Source of the DNA: Seison nebaliae
Lineage: Eukaryota > Rotifera > Pararotatoria > Seisonacea > Seisonidae
Direction of reading: 5' to 3'
DNA length: 38,281 nucleotides
Assembly (NCBI GenBank): GCA_023231475.1
Contig: JALJEE010003012.1
Span: forward strand, 1 to 38,281
The position numbers and the translations under genes were made by a program. Below are positions 8,170 to 19,670 of the stretch, in pieces (within the stretch, counting starts at the first letter, position 1; every line of letters begins with the position of its first letter). Under the pieces are notes generated by a model, which saw only the letters and a list, made by a program, of their open reading frames with translations, ran no database searches and was not told the origin of the DNA.

Positions 8170-10175
8170 AAATATCGATACTGATTATTCTTCAAATATA
8201 CATGTTAGTTCATTTGATGTTAATGCTCGTAAGGAAAGGTTCAGCAACTGATTACTATTTTTTGACAAAACTACCAATAAACATCTTGTTCCTATATAGC
8301 TCTACACTTGTCTACTAAACTTTGATAATTAAACGATAGTGCTAACCCCGAAGGACTCCTCCTTGTCTCTGATGCTTTACTGCCACCAGATTTTTTTTTT
8401 CCTTTTTCAATTATCCTAGCAACGAGAAATGAAAAGTTTAGAACGCGAAAGATCTACTTAATATAGTATCAGTCATAATATATACTTTCAATCATATGTG
8501 AAATTAAAATAAAAAAAGTAAATTGTTACATATCAAAAATAAAGGAATCGACTGTAAAACCAACTAAACGTAGTTACCGCATCGCATACTAGACTATTAA
8601 ATCGACTAACCTAGTACTAACTAATGTATCTGGTCCTTCCGTACCGACAAAATGTGCCACAACTAGAAAAATGACGTGAAATAAATGAGAACTTTTCTAA
8701 TATTTTAGGAAATTTCCAAGTGTTATGCAAGACCGATGAGACACATGATCTGTGACAGATAAGTACAGATAGCATTTAGGAAAAACTTCACCCTCGCTCA
8801 CGCACTCTTCTGACAGATTTTTAGCACATCTTGTTAGTCCTTTCGACTACATTAGTTGTGGCGACAACTGATTCTTGAAGCTTAAAGGGCTGATAATTCA
8901 ACTGATTTTACTTCTGATAATTCACCCCAAAAAAATGATTAACGGGGCTCTGTTCTCTCGAGTACTTCCGCCGGTCCAATTGTTGGATAATAATCTACAG
9001 AAATAGAAGTCAACATTATTTATTTTAAACTAATTATTTACATCAAATCATAGCCCATTTGCCATTGTTTCTAACATTTTTGGACTAACCATAATCAATA
9101 GTTGTCATATTTTCGTTTGTACTTTCACTCGCTTGCCTCTTTTCCCTTATCTTCTCGAACGATGTTAACCTACTAATAACCATAAATGATATTCAAATGA
9201 AAAAATTATTTATTGTTTCAAATAATTTTAAGGACAATTTTATGACGATCATACATTTCCTAGAATTCCATTATCCATTTTTATTATAAATATAAAATAC
9301 TAGGGCTGACTGATTTTAAGTCAGATATTACACTCTGATACATTTTCATTTACTGAATTATCTTTTTCGTTGACACAATCACAGGAAATTGTGCGGAAAA
9401 TCAGGTATAATAACATACAAACAACAATATTTTAGCTCAGGAATTCTATAAAATATTGATTAGTTCTTTTGTCTTAGGAAAGTTGAAGGATGGTGGAAAA
9501 AACTGTGTTTAATTATCACGTCTTAATATAAACTAACCCATCGGTAAAACTGTCCATCTTTGAAAGAATATTGATTTAAATAAAAATTAATTTAATGTAA
9601 CTATGCAAAACTCTGACGGAATTGACCTGTTCTTTTCACATCTTCAATAATAATTCTTCAGTTTTAGACGTAAAAATTGTGTAACTTGAAAGCTACAAGT
9701 AGTTTTTTTCCTATATACTGGTACAAAATATCTTTGCTTAAATTTGTCAGACACAACTCCTAAAAATATTGAATAATTACGATAAACAGAATACGATTGT
9801 TAACCGTTGAAGATTCTAATAATAAATGTTCATTGGTGGAACTGTTAAGGATTCTAATTTTTGACGGTTCTTCAGCTACATTTAATTTAAGCAATTATCG
9901 TATGCAATACTGTATAAAAAACTCACCAATAAGTTGGTATATCGATGTCGAATTAGTTTTCGAGGTAAACTTTTCACAATTTTCTTCATTTTTCTTTAAA
10001 GTTGTTTCTAAGAACCATGGATTGTTTTCATAGGTATTGTAGATAGTTACTACAAAGGTGGTTAGACAAAACATTAAATTTTGGTCTTATATTATTTGGA
10101 CAAAATAATATTATGATAATAATCGTGCAAGGGACATAAAATTATTAATATTATGTCATTTTTCAAGTCTCCAAT

Positions 10176-10194
10176 GTTTACTTTGAAAGTAAAC
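10176..10194. repeat. 19-nt palindrome, 9-bp arms
   Basis: GTTTACTTT, one G, then its exact reverse complement AAAGTAAAC. The left-arm motif ATGTTTACTTTG recurs once at about 10324-10335. Confidence 0.7.
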
Positions 10195-10807
10195 TTTTTT
10201 TATGTAACAGTTTTCCATATTTGCTCGAATGCATTACCTATTCGATTAAGTTCCATAATTTCAAATCTGTATTGTCACTATAATATGGTTGAAATATGTT
10301 TGTTGAATTGGAAAACTTTTTCGATGTTTACTTTGTGGTTTCTTAATCTTATTATTATCACAAATTAAAAAATAAAGACAGTTTTGTATATGTTCAAGCA
10401 CGATTAGTATGTGCTTTAATGATTCAAAATCTTATAAAGTAACTAACTTTTGGAAGGGGCAATTTCTGATAGTCCCAAAATGAATATTAGTGGCGTGTAA
10501 AATATTTGACTTTTTACCATATTTACTGGATATAACTGAATAAAAAAATTTTAAATAAGAATGAGGAAATTAATTCATTTTCAATTTCGTTTTTTCTTTG
10601 TACTATTTAAATTTAAAAAATTTATAAATTTTTAAGAAAATTATTTATAATTTGTTAGTCAGATTAAACTGAATGGAACACTGGTTAACTAAATGGAATT
10701 ATCTATAACAGAGTAAGTTAGACTATTTGATGACTATTTCATCCAATTGCCACGTCTCATCGAATCAAAAATGTTATTATCTTCGAAAGTCTTGTTAATA
10801 CGAGAAA

Positions 10808-10824
10808 CTTGTCTAGTAGACAGG
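10808..10824. repeat. Palindrome with 8-bp arms
   Basis: CTTGTCTA, one G, TAGACAGG: seven Watson-Crick pairs and one G-T pair. It is the first member of the 10.8-11.6 kb hairpin cluster. Confidence 0.6.
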
Positions 10825-11101
10825 TAACTCTTCTTCAAACAATCCTCCTGATTACATGCCATCTCCCAAAAATAGTTTGAACTCAATCCGTCGAAGTTTC
10901 AGTACAATCAGAATCGTCATTCTTCGATTGTAAATTCTAGAAATTTTGTGGTTTCTGCTTGTGCACCTGTTTGGCCTTAATATCGATAGTAGACCTCTTA
11001 TTGTTCTTGAATGTGAACTTTTTTCTTCGAACCGCTAAATTGGTATCTGAAGTCGATACTTAATGGACGAACAGCGGATTTTCGTCCGACCTACCATCAA
11101 A

Positions 11102-11124
11102 CCCTTCAGAATTTGACTGAAGGG
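11102..11124. repeat. Perfect hairpin, 8-bp GC-containing stem
   Basis: CCCTTCAG, a 7-nt loop, CTGAAGGG. The stem is perfect on either strand. Confidence 0.8.
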
Positions 11125-11207
11125 CAACCCTACATAAATTCTGGTGGTGGTTGCCCCAACGCTTTCCATTCGTCCTTTAGTGTCCATTACTCCAATATCT
11201 ATTAGAA

Positions 11208-11233
11208 GTGTCCTTGTACTTTGACAAGGACGC
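11208..11233. repeat. Hairpin, 8-bp perfect stem extendable to 10
   Basis: GTCCTTGT (11210-11217), a 6-nt loop, ACAAGGAC (11224-11231). One G-T and one G-C pair extend it outward. Confidence 0.8.
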
Positions 11234-11388
11234 CTCTTTCTTGCCTTATGCCAATTAGATGACAATCTTCAGGACAGAACCTGACAATGGCCATCTGTCA
11301 TTAGTTACCTCCATCGACTCTTTAATTGATGGTAATTAATTAAAATTATTAAATAAACTCCAACTTCTCACCTTCCTGAACTGTTGCC

Positions 11389-11419
11389 AATGAGCCTTCT
11401 GTCTTCCAGAAGGCTCATT
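11389..11419. repeat. Perfect 13-bp stem with 5-nt loop
   Basis: AATGAGCCTTCTG, loop TCTTC, CAGAAGGCTCATT. No mismatch in 13 pairs. By a simple composition estimate, a stem this long and tight is expected far less than once in a window of this size. On the plus strand it is followed by TTCTATT, so it resembles a bacterial intrinsic terminator; in this setting that is probably only resemblance. Confidence 0.9.
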
Positions 11420-11577
11420 TCTATTCTGATCCATTCGACCGACCATGATGGAACTTTAATTTCCGATAATACTAAATAGTTAGATGTTATGATGAAAAAG
11501 AAACTTCTCGTCTCCTTTGGTCATCGATTAATAGGCAAAAAGCCTTCTGATTCTTGATGAGTAGAAGCTGGTTGTTT

Positions 11578-11595
11578 TGACGAAATTGGTCGTCA
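11578..11595. repeat. Hairpin, perfect 6-bp stem
   Basis: TGACGA, loop AATTGG, TCGTCA. It is the last clear member of the cluster. A single stem this short is not remarkable on its own. Confidence 0.5.
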
Positions 11596-12246
11596 TATCT
11601 GACTAAAAATTATCAAATAATTAGAAATAGCAAAAGAAATGAAAAATGAAACAAACCTAATAAAAATACTATTTTGTAAATTACTGTTTGACTAAATGTA
11701 ATTGTAGAACTTATATAGAAAAATATGAGGCGCAAAGATTTTCGGTTTATCCCAGTTCGCGACAATCAAAGTTGAAACAATCTATTTTCCAACTCCCAAA
11801 TTTCATTTTAATCCTTATTGCCGTTTGTTATTATTCAATTTTAAAATATGGGAAAAAATTTCTTAATATAAAAATATAATTTTTACGAATAAAAATTGCC
11901 CGTAAGATTATTTAACGTTGATATCGATATACCTTCTTAAGTGTTTAGGGTAGAAACTTTAAAAGCATTTTCTCTACTATATCCCAACGGGAATTTCAGT
12001 AATAAAAAACAACATTTCTTTTAATAAATCCCAATGGACAATTTGGTGATTAATATTTTCCTTAAATAAATAATAGTATTTAATAACACAAAGGGGTAGT
12101 TCTTCTATCGGAATATTCAAAAATCGTACTTCGGGTACTTATTTAGTTAAATGAAGGAAAATAGAACCGATAAATGTGAAGCCGAAATTTCGAATGTTAT
12201 TAATTAAATTAAAATCAGAATTTCTACCTCATTTCTAAATATTGCA

Positions 12247-12261
12247 ACGGTGATTCACCGT
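12247..12261. repeat. 15-nt palindrome, 7-bp arms
   Basis: ACGGTGA, one T, TCACCGT: perfect arms around one central base. Confidence 0.6.
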
Positions 12262-13505
12262 AGTAAAATAAAATACTATTATTTTTAATAATTATTGAAG
12301 ATGTACTTATGTGATTAGAAAGAAACAGATTCGCAGTTAAGTTAAATCCAACAAATGCGTCAGCCGTTCATAATCCATATTTTATACGACGTTTCTTTTA
12401 AGTATTGAATGATGACATTAATGAATATAACTCAATTAGCAAGTCATTTATTTTTGGCATTTGCTAATTCTTCTCAACGATGCTCGTTAACAATCCATTT
12501 CCTTTTCTATCTGTTATCCATTAATTTTGGAAAGAAGACACTTCGTTACACTAATCGCACTAATAATATTACGAGTAATGTTAAGAAATGGACGAGATCA
12601 AAATTTGAAATTACCATAACATTTCTCATGGTTCATTCAAATGATAAATTGGATATTTGAATTGCATGTTCGCTTACATAGGAGAAGGAGGAGGAGGAGG
12701 AGAAATGGTTCCTATTGTGGAGTAATCGTCTTACATAAACAAGAAGAAATCTTTTCTATTATAGAGAATTAATAGAGAAGTAGTAAATTTAAATATTTTA
12801 TGAATTTGCCATTCGCACACATTATTACTCTACGACATTTCCAATTATTACTCGTTTCAATCTCGAAAGTGGAGCCAATTATTAAAAGTGAATTTCCCTT
12901 GATGATGAGTGGTGATGTTGGAATGATGTTAAAATGAAGAAGATTGTTCTGTTGGAAGAGGGTTAATAATATTTTCATCAAAACGTACCAATTTGCTTTG
13001 TGTAAATTGTGATAAGTTAACGCTTAATAATTCATATGATGCCAAGAAGACGAGAAAGAAAGTTTGTGTGTTTTGAAAAGACAAGTAAATTTTTCTTCAT
13101 TCATTTCATTAATAATTTATCATCCCCTCTCATGTCGGACATGGAGAGAGTGTATAGGAGAGATTGATGACGATGATTGTTTCATTTGTTTCATTCGTAA
13201 GTCTCTTTCTTCTCCATGAGAAATATTTATGAGTGAAATCGTTTGAAGAGTTTGTGTTGATAAGCGATATGCTTCTATATGTATGGTTCAGTGAGTATAA
13301 AAAATATTACAATTTTTCCACACACACACACAGTTACTTTGTGATTATAATAATTAATTAATTTTTATTTTATCAATTCATTCGATCTCAATGATTTTGA
13401 TAGGAATTTTAATTTTTTGAATTTCCATCCAATTCATCTAGACAGTTTCATCCAATTTTCGAAGTGAGTGAGAATCAGAAAATTTTCGTTGAATTCCATC
13501 CAGAT

Positions 13506-13526
13506 ATGATTGGGAATAAGGGATAG
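13506..13526 (+). other. Short uORF before the PP2A subunit start
   Basis: ATG 13506 opens a six-codon frame ending in TAG at 13524-13526, ten bases before the main ATG and out of frame with it. If it lies in the mature 5' UTR it would dampen translation. A CATCCAG just before it (ends 13503) could be a splice acceptor. Confidence 0.35.
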
Positions 13527-13536
13527 AGGAGCGATC

Positions 13537-15996
13537 ATGTCAAACCGAATAATTCAAAGGAGAATGGATGAGGGAAAACATCAACAGTATCAACATAACA
13601 ATTATTATAAGCAACAACCATCGGAGACAAGTCGATATAGTACGAACAATTCAGTTGGTGGTGTATTATCGTCAATTCATTCATTCCTTCCCAATTCCTC
13701 CATTATCAACACATGCAACGTATCATCATTGACACCATGTCCCAAAGCGAAATTGAAAGAAGTTTTCTTAAAATTCTTATCAGATCCATTAGAACAACAA
13801 GTTCTATTAAATGGAGCACTTTATATTCAATCAAAAGGATATGCTTGTCCCGAAGAGGAAATGCATATCATCGATCCGAGAATTGTAACAGAAAAGAAAA
13901 AAGAAACAAATCATCTCTTAAAATCAGAAATATCTGAAGAAGATGTTCGATTTAATAAAAAACAAATACCATCCTCAAAACTCTCACTAAACACAACAAC
14001 AACAACATCGTCATCAGCTTCTGGTGATCGAGTAAATAAAACGATTTCTCAAGTCAACAATTATCGATCAGTTGTCAAAGACGAGAATGGAGACGAATTG
14101 AATAATATACCAACGTCGATGTTTCATTTGAATTCAAATTCTCCACATTCACCTCCACTGTCGCCCAACCATCTTAATCGAAAAGATCATGATTTGGAGA
14201 ATGTCAAATCGAAGAATTCACATTCCCATCAAAAGTCCAAAGACGATACCTCTTCCGACGATGTTCATTCCATCACGAAACAAACGAATAAACTTCTCGA
14301 TCATAAACGAATCGATGACGATGGCAAAAGTGAATCATCACCATCGTCAACGCCCAAAATTTCGAAAAGTAAATCAGATCAGCGAATGAGGAAATCGGAA
14401 GTGAAAGGAGCGACATATGAACAAATTCCCAAATTTTATTTTCCATTCGGTTCGAAAAATCCCAAAGGTCTCGAATGCGTCATCGGTGGCCATCAATTGA
14501 ACGGGAGAATATGGAAAAATGTTTTTGAAATTTTTGAAAAATTATCGACGAGAACTAAAGAAAAAGAAACAGATCCGGTTGTTAATGAGACAAATATTGG
14601 GGAAGTGGTCATAGCTACAGGATTTCCATTCTATTGGAAAAGTGCCTTCTATAATGCATGTCAAATTGAGCAGGAACGAATAATTACTGGTGATGGAATA
14701 ATTTCAAAAAAACCAGAAAATGTTCAATCTATCAGTTTCGAATTATATAAGAGGGTAGTGGAGAAGATAGCATGTCGATATCATGAATCATCAAGTCGTT
14801 TCATCCATTTCTTAACATACGGAGATGATGAGAGGAATTATTTAATTCCATCAGATTTCAAATATCTGGTTCAAGATCTGATTGATAATCATCCCAGTTT
14901 GACTTTTCTTCAAAATGCAGCTGATTTTCACGATCGATATATTACGACGGTAACATCGCGAATATTCTTTGAAGTGAATATTTCATGGAATGGTCGAATA
15001 AGTGTGGGGGAATTACGACGTTCAAATCTTTTGAAAATGGTTTCATTATTAGAACATGTATCAGAAGTAAATCTCATTAACGATTATTTCTCGTACGAAC
15101 ACTTCTATGTGATTTATTGTAAATTCTGGGAATTGGATCAAGATCACGATCTTCATGTCACCAAAGAAGAATTGCGACGTCATTCACGAGAATCTATTTC
15201 TGATTGTGTTATCGATCGATTATTTACCGGAGTTGTCTCCACCAATCCATCCACCATAAAGAATGGTCGAATGTCATATGAAGAATTTGTCTGGTTCCTC
15301 ATCGCCGAAGAAGATAAATTGAATAAGAGAAGTATCGAATATTGGTTCCGTGTCATGGATTTGGATGGTGATGGAATTATTAGTATTTATGAAATGGAAC
15401 ATTTCTACACGGAAATCATTGATCGTCTCACACGACTTGGTTATGAATATGCGACGTTCACTGATGCCGTTTGTCAGATGTTGGATATGGTGAATCCGAC
15501 GACAACAAATCAAGTCAAATTGCACGATCTCAAACGATGTCAATTAGCTAATTTATTCTTTGACACTTTCATCAATTATCAAAAATTAGCAAATAATGAT
15601 AATCGAGATCCATACGGACCAGGAAAACCGTTTGATGAAGATCGAACGATGACATTATCTATAAAAGAATTACCAATCATCGAATCGGAGGATGAGAATT
15701 TAGTGAAATTATCTGAATATTTGACGAAAAGAGAAAAGAGTGAATGGGATCGATATGCGTATGAAGAATATCAAATGTTAGTAGCTGAAGATGGAGGAAC
15801 AGGAAATGAAAGTGGAAATGATGATAGTACGAATGATGACAGTATGGATGTGGACGATCAACTCCATTCGAACGAATATGGTTCTCTCAACGAAATCGAT
15901 CGGAACAATTTCCTCAATAACATGAACGACGAACAACTCAATGGTAATAACAATGGGAGCAATAATGATTTCTTGATTAACGATCAATTTGATTGA
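13537..15996 (+). CDS. PP2A regulatory subunit B'' (PPP2R3 family)
   Basis: 819 codons in a single exon. ATG 13537 is the first ATG in this frame, and upstream codons give only non-ATG starts. The N-terminal third (to about residue 285) is disordered and rich in Ser, Asn and Lys, with NTTTTTSSSASG. The conserved B'' core starts at IPKFYFPFG (297 on) and includes TGFPFYWKSAFYNAC. It carries two EF-hands: DQDHDLHVTKEE (534-545) and the canonical DLDGDGIISIYE (608-619). The C-terminus (about 750-819) is acidic and Asn-rich. In this family the subunit targets the PP2A A/C core to substrates, and calcium binding at the EF-hands affects assembly. Orientation is convergent with muscleblind. The polyadenylation hexamer lies only 17 bases after the stop. 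The member (PPP2R3A/B/C type) cannot be settled, but the EF-hand core fits the A/B type. Confidence 0.88.
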   Translation: MSNRIIQRRMDEGKHQQYQHNNYYKQQPSETSRYSTNNSVGGVLSSIHSFLPNSSIINTCNVSSLTPCPKAKLKEVFLKFLSDPLEQQVLLNGALYIQSKGYACPEEEMHIIDPRIVTEKKKETNHLLKSEISEEDVRFNKKQIPSSKLSLNTTTTTSSSASGDRVNKTISQVNNYRSVVKDENGDELNNIPTSMFHLNSNSPHSPPLSPNHLNRKDHDLENVKSKNSHSHQKSKDDTSSDDVHSITKQTNKLLDHKRIDDDGKSESSPSSTPKISKSKSDQRMRKSEVKGATYEQIPKFYFPFGSKNPKGLECVIGGHQLNGRIWKNVFEIFEKLSTRTKEKETDPVVNETNIGEVVIATGFPFYWKSAFYNACQIEQERIITGDGIISKKPENVQSISFELYKRVVEKIACRYHESSSRFIHFLTYGDDERNYLIPSDFKYLVQDLIDNHPSLTFLQNAADFHDRYITTVTSRIFFEVNISWNGRISVGELRRSNLLKMVSLLEHVSEVNLINDYFSYEHFYVIYCKFWELDQDHDLHVTKEELRRHSRESISDCVIDRLFTGVVSTNPSTIKNGRMSYEEFVWFLIAEEDKLNKRSIEYWFRVMDLDGDGIISIYEMEHFYTEIIDRLTRLGYEYATFTDAVCQMLDMVNPTTTNQVKLHDLKRCQLANLFFDTFINYQKLANNDNRDPYGPGKPFDEDRTMTLSIKELPIIESEDENLVKLSEYLTKREKSEWDRYAYEEYQMLVAEDGGTGNESGNDDSTNDDSMDVDDQLHSNEYGSLNEIDRNNFLNNMNDEQLNGNNNGSNNDFLINDQFD

Positions 15997-16012
15997 TTTC
16001 TTATTTATTTAA

Positions 16013-16018
16013 AATAAA
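16013..16018 (+). terminator. AATAAA polyadenylation signal of the PP2A B'' gene
   Basis: AATAAA begins 17 bases after the TGA stop (15994-15996), again giving a short 3' UTR. Confidence 0.6.
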
Positions 16019-17544
16019 TTGAACAATGAAAATCATTTTTTTTCATCAGTCCATGGGAACCGAACTCAGATTAGATTCCTCTTTTATATGCAATCAAATT
16101 TCATAACTTTTATTAACAATTCGACATTTTCTTCTTTTCAATTTCTATAAGACCATTTTTTTTTCCGTTTACATTCTCCCAATTTTATTTATTTGCGTTA
16201 TATGTACATGAACGTCGGATATTGTGGATATGGATTATGGAAATATTTCTCATCAGAAAAAAATAAAATTATTTCGAATTCAACATCCAATTTATTTCAA
16301 TTAGTTGAATGTTCTAATTGTATATTTCTCATATCTTCTCCTTATTCTCCATTCATTTCAATCCTATTCATATTATTTGATTCCTTATTTCCATGTTAAA
16401 CTCATTCAGAATTAATAAAATTTTATTGAACTAACTTCTCCTTCTTTTCATACGAATGATGATAATCTACTATATTCTTTCAAGAAATCTTAATTCATAG
16501 TAAAATAATTCGAGGGAAACTTTCAAGATGATCACAAACATTATTCTGGTGACATGATTGATTATAACCCTAAAAATTTTTTTGGCACCAATTCAAAATA
16601 CAACACCATTTTTCAATTTTCAACTTAACACACAATTTGAAATCAATTTATTAAAATAAAAACTTCTAACAAAATTTTAGGTATTTCTGTAAAGAAATTT
16701 AAGAAATAATTTAAATGTGTAAATTTTTGAATGACATTTCAATTGAAGTGATTCGATGAAGATGGTTTTTTTTAAGTGAACAAATAGAAGTTGTTTGTTT
16801 GCTTTTTATAAGGAAAATTAATTAAATAAGAAGGATCTTTTCAAGAAAATTAAGATGAATCAAAAGAAACTCGAATTTGAATTACTGGATGTTGAACGGA
16901 CATCTCAAATTGATGAACGAGACGATATTATAATAAATAATTGATAAACGATACAGATTTCCGACCATATGTAAATGGTGTTGTTGTTGTTATTATTATT
17001 TATATTATCTGTATATTTATGAAGGAAAGATAATCGGCATATTATTCGATTTTGAGAAATAAATGTTTGATAAATTTGAAAGATGGATGAGAAAGATCGA
17101 TAATTAATTTCCAGATAGATAGACAGATACCGGATGAATTGGTTAATTCATTCATTCGAAAACGGAGAAATATTGAAATGAGTTATACAAATTCGATTAT
17201 TCATTTTTTTTATTTAATTTACCAATAAACATTCTTTTCGACGAATCGTAAGATATCTTCCGTTTCCTCGACAACTGCAAAAGAACGAAAGTTGTTCATT
17301 TTTGTTTGATTAGAAAAGTTTTACTAGATGTAATCTTTTTTTTCTCATTTATTCTAAATATAAAAGGATTGTGCATAAAAACCGAAAAAAAAAAAATTTT
17401 TTTTTGATAAATAAAATCGATTTTATTTTCTCATTATATCGTTCGGCTATGAGTGACGGTTGAAGATGTGAAGTTTTTATGTCTCATCAAAAACAAAAGA
17501 TAATAATTAGGAGGACATTCATATGTGTTGTGAAGATATTTTAT

Positions 17545-17604
17545 TGGGTGAAATTTGTACTATTTTATTACGGAAACGATCTGGTTGGTATTTCAGTAAG
17601 GCCA
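17545..17604 (-). other. Candidate terminal exon of muscleblind
   Basis: A good minus-strand polypyrimidine tract ends CGACCAACAG at 17605. In the phase left by the last resolved muscleblind exon, the sequence after it reads Trp-Pro-Tyr-stop (TGA at 17593-17595). AATAAA follows at 17569-17564. Acceptor, phase, stop and hexamer agree, but each is short and the link to muscleblind is inference. Confidence 0.2.
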
Positions 17605-19580
17605 CTGTTGGTCGATGGAGAAGTGTGGACATAAGAAGATGATGAAGTTGATGAAATTAGAGTGAAAAATGAATGTTGCAAAACTCTGAAGAAAAAGTGA
17701 TTATTCATCGATCGGAAAAACAAAGGAGATTGGACGATGGAAATAATCGAGTTTTGCTCATGAGAGAAATACTGAATGAATAAACTGAATAATGAGAATT
17801 TTGAGATATAAGTTTGATGATGAAGAAGATGAAATAAATTATTGATGAGAAAACATGATATGAGTTCTTATATATTCAGAAATAGGAAAGTAGGAAAATA
17901 TTAAAATTTTAATTTTTCTAGGAAATTTTTTTCTTTGAAATTAAATGAATTGTATCAACTCAATAAACTATTGATAATTGAGAACGTAATAATTGTCATC
18001 ATGTCGAAGGAAGAAAAGATTGGACTTGTGTGCGCATTAAATGTCATGGGAGATGTACGCGGAAGAACAGATCAATAGATTTCCATTCTACATTGATCGG
18101 ATGACGGTTTTCGGATGATGGAAACAAGAGTTTTTAAAAGGATAAATAGGAAGGATAACTGTGAAAAAAAGAGAATTATATTGAAAACGGAACTTTGAAA
18201 ATAAAACTTACGAGAAAGAAAAAAATTTTCTAAAGTTTAGAAAATGATAGAGAAGAAGAAATGAATGTTCACAAACTGAATAATTATTACATCGGTCGAT
18301 TCAATCAGATCTATACGATTGGTAACTAATAACTGCGAATTTATCGTGGAGAACGATCGGAAAAAGAATGACGAAGAAAGATGTCGATTGATTAATATCG
18401 AGATGAAAATGATGGATGATGAGGGAAGAAATAATATTGATTAGATTCAAAATTAGAAACAATAAATGATGATACGTTCTTGCATAAATGATCATTCAAC
18501 ATATTGATGCGATCTCTCGATCTCTCGATCGCTTTTTAACACTCAATTGGCAATTCCGTACGACCAATCTATATAAGGACGAGAGATTAACAATGATTAT
18601 CATGCTGCACAGAAATAATGACGTTCATGGAAAAATAACACACCAGAGAAAGAATAAGAGTTGTCGTTTGAAAATAGAAAACAATCAAATTATGTCCTAT
18701 TCTCATATATGATGATGATGATGCACCATGACATATCAATATTAAACTACTGTATGTGAAAAGAGGAGGAGGAAGAAGATCTTGTGAATTGTTGATTTTT
18801 CGGGTTGAGATGCGGAAGAAGCAAATTGAATAATTTTCCAATATTTTATTCGTTAGGGAACGTGAGAAGAAGACATGGTTTGAAGCAGTCACGTTAAAAA
18901 TTGAACGCAGTTCGGCGCAACAAGCAAAAAAGAATGTTGAGTACATTGATGAAATGAGTGGTGAGTGAAAAAGGTGGATAACGTTTGAAAGATCAGCAGA
19001 AAAACTTCCCAAACTAAATGAAACTACGAGAAAATATTATTCATTTTCTGGAACCACTTTCAAAAGGAAACCAAAAGAAAACTATGTTACATGAAAAAAT
19101 GAACATCATCATACCCAAATAAATAGAAGTATCAACGGAAATCTAATGGACACTTTAATTAGTAGTTGTACTGGTAGTAGTAGTAACAATGTGATGTTGG
19201 TGGTGGTAGTTGTGGTAGTGGTAGTAGTAAAGTTGAAACACGATACAAAAAAAATGAGTGGATGATTTGATGAGAAAGTTGAGAATGAAAGAGAAATTGT
19301 TGGTGGCTGAGCGATATATGCCGATGACATGTAGCTGAAGTTTAAATAGCAGTAAAGTGGCGAAAAATGAAAGTTGGAAGTTTTCCTCCGCCTTTCCCCT
19401 TCCCTCCAAAACGCATCAAACAAATGTAAAGAATGGAAACTAAATAAGAATGTGTAAATCACGTCACAACATGTTAAATGCCGAAAAAAAGAAGAACGAT
19501 AGAAAGAGAATGTCACAAATGGAAATGAAGGAAATGGTTAGAAGCTAAGATGAAATGAAATGTAGAAAATTGCTACTCAC

Positions 19581-19670
19581 ATTAGTTGAGGTGGTTGGCG
19601 GAGAATAATTATTGTTGGATGTATCTGATTCTTGTTCGCTAAATGACGGGGTACATGTACTGGTTGTATT
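19581..19670 (-). CDS. mbl: Muscleblind coding exon C
   Basis: Acceptor CTCTCTTCTAG at 19671, 90 nt encoding 30 Ser/Thr/Asn-rich residues ([10 protein letters not shown]...TTSTN), then a near-consensus donor GTGAGT. The frame is open with phase 0 at both ends, so the exon could be skipped without a frame change. That suits a regulated cassette exon, which is inference. Confidence 0.75.

Larger units (their letters stand above)
8170..13505. other. 5.3-kb stretch without a recognisable gene
   Basis: No frame here has a believable start, length or family match. It contains many short inverted repeats, with a dense cluster of strong hairpins at 10.8-11.6 kb (listed separately). A GGA microsatellite is at about 12680-12703, and a CA run is at 13317-13331 just before the PP2A gene. 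The segment around 10.8-11.5 kb looks somewhat richer in G+C than its surroundings. It may contain old mobile-element debris; I recognise no element. Confidence 0.5.
15997..19580. other. Convergent 3' zone of PP2A B'' and muscleblind
   Basis: No complete gene. It contains the PP2A polyadenylation signal and an A12T9 tract at about 17385-17405. From about 17.6 to 19.5 kb the plus strand is very purine-rich (GAAGAAGATGA-type runs), so muscleblind pre-mRNA would be pyrimidine-rich there. An ACN-triplet tract lies on the minus strand at about 19158-19238. The remaining 3' exons of muscleblind should be here; candidates are noted separately. Long frames at 18587-19012 and 19109-19516 (-) reflect the strand's lack of purine-rich stop codons and do not look like genes. 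Confidence 0.5.

Noticed and set aside
9773-9964. Open plus-strand stretch that looks mildly coding, followed by a GTAAAC donor-like site
   Set aside because: No ATG start, no supporting neighbouring exon, an implied intron of only 37 nt, and no recognised family.
11035-11265. 76-codon minus-strand frame over two hairpins
   Set aside because: It starts only from TTG, has no domain, and its openness coincides with the higher G+C of this segment. The hairpins are the better signal.
11389-11419. Bacterial intrinsic terminator, suggesting symbiont DNA
   Set aside because: The stem-loop resembles one, but no bacterial ORF, promoter or composition shift is seen around it.
18587-19516. Two minus-strand frames of 141 and 135 codons
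   Set aside because: They are Ser/Phe/Leu-rich, have no domain, and lie on a CU-rich strand where purine-rich stop codons are scarce. They are more likely muscleblind intron or 3' UTR.
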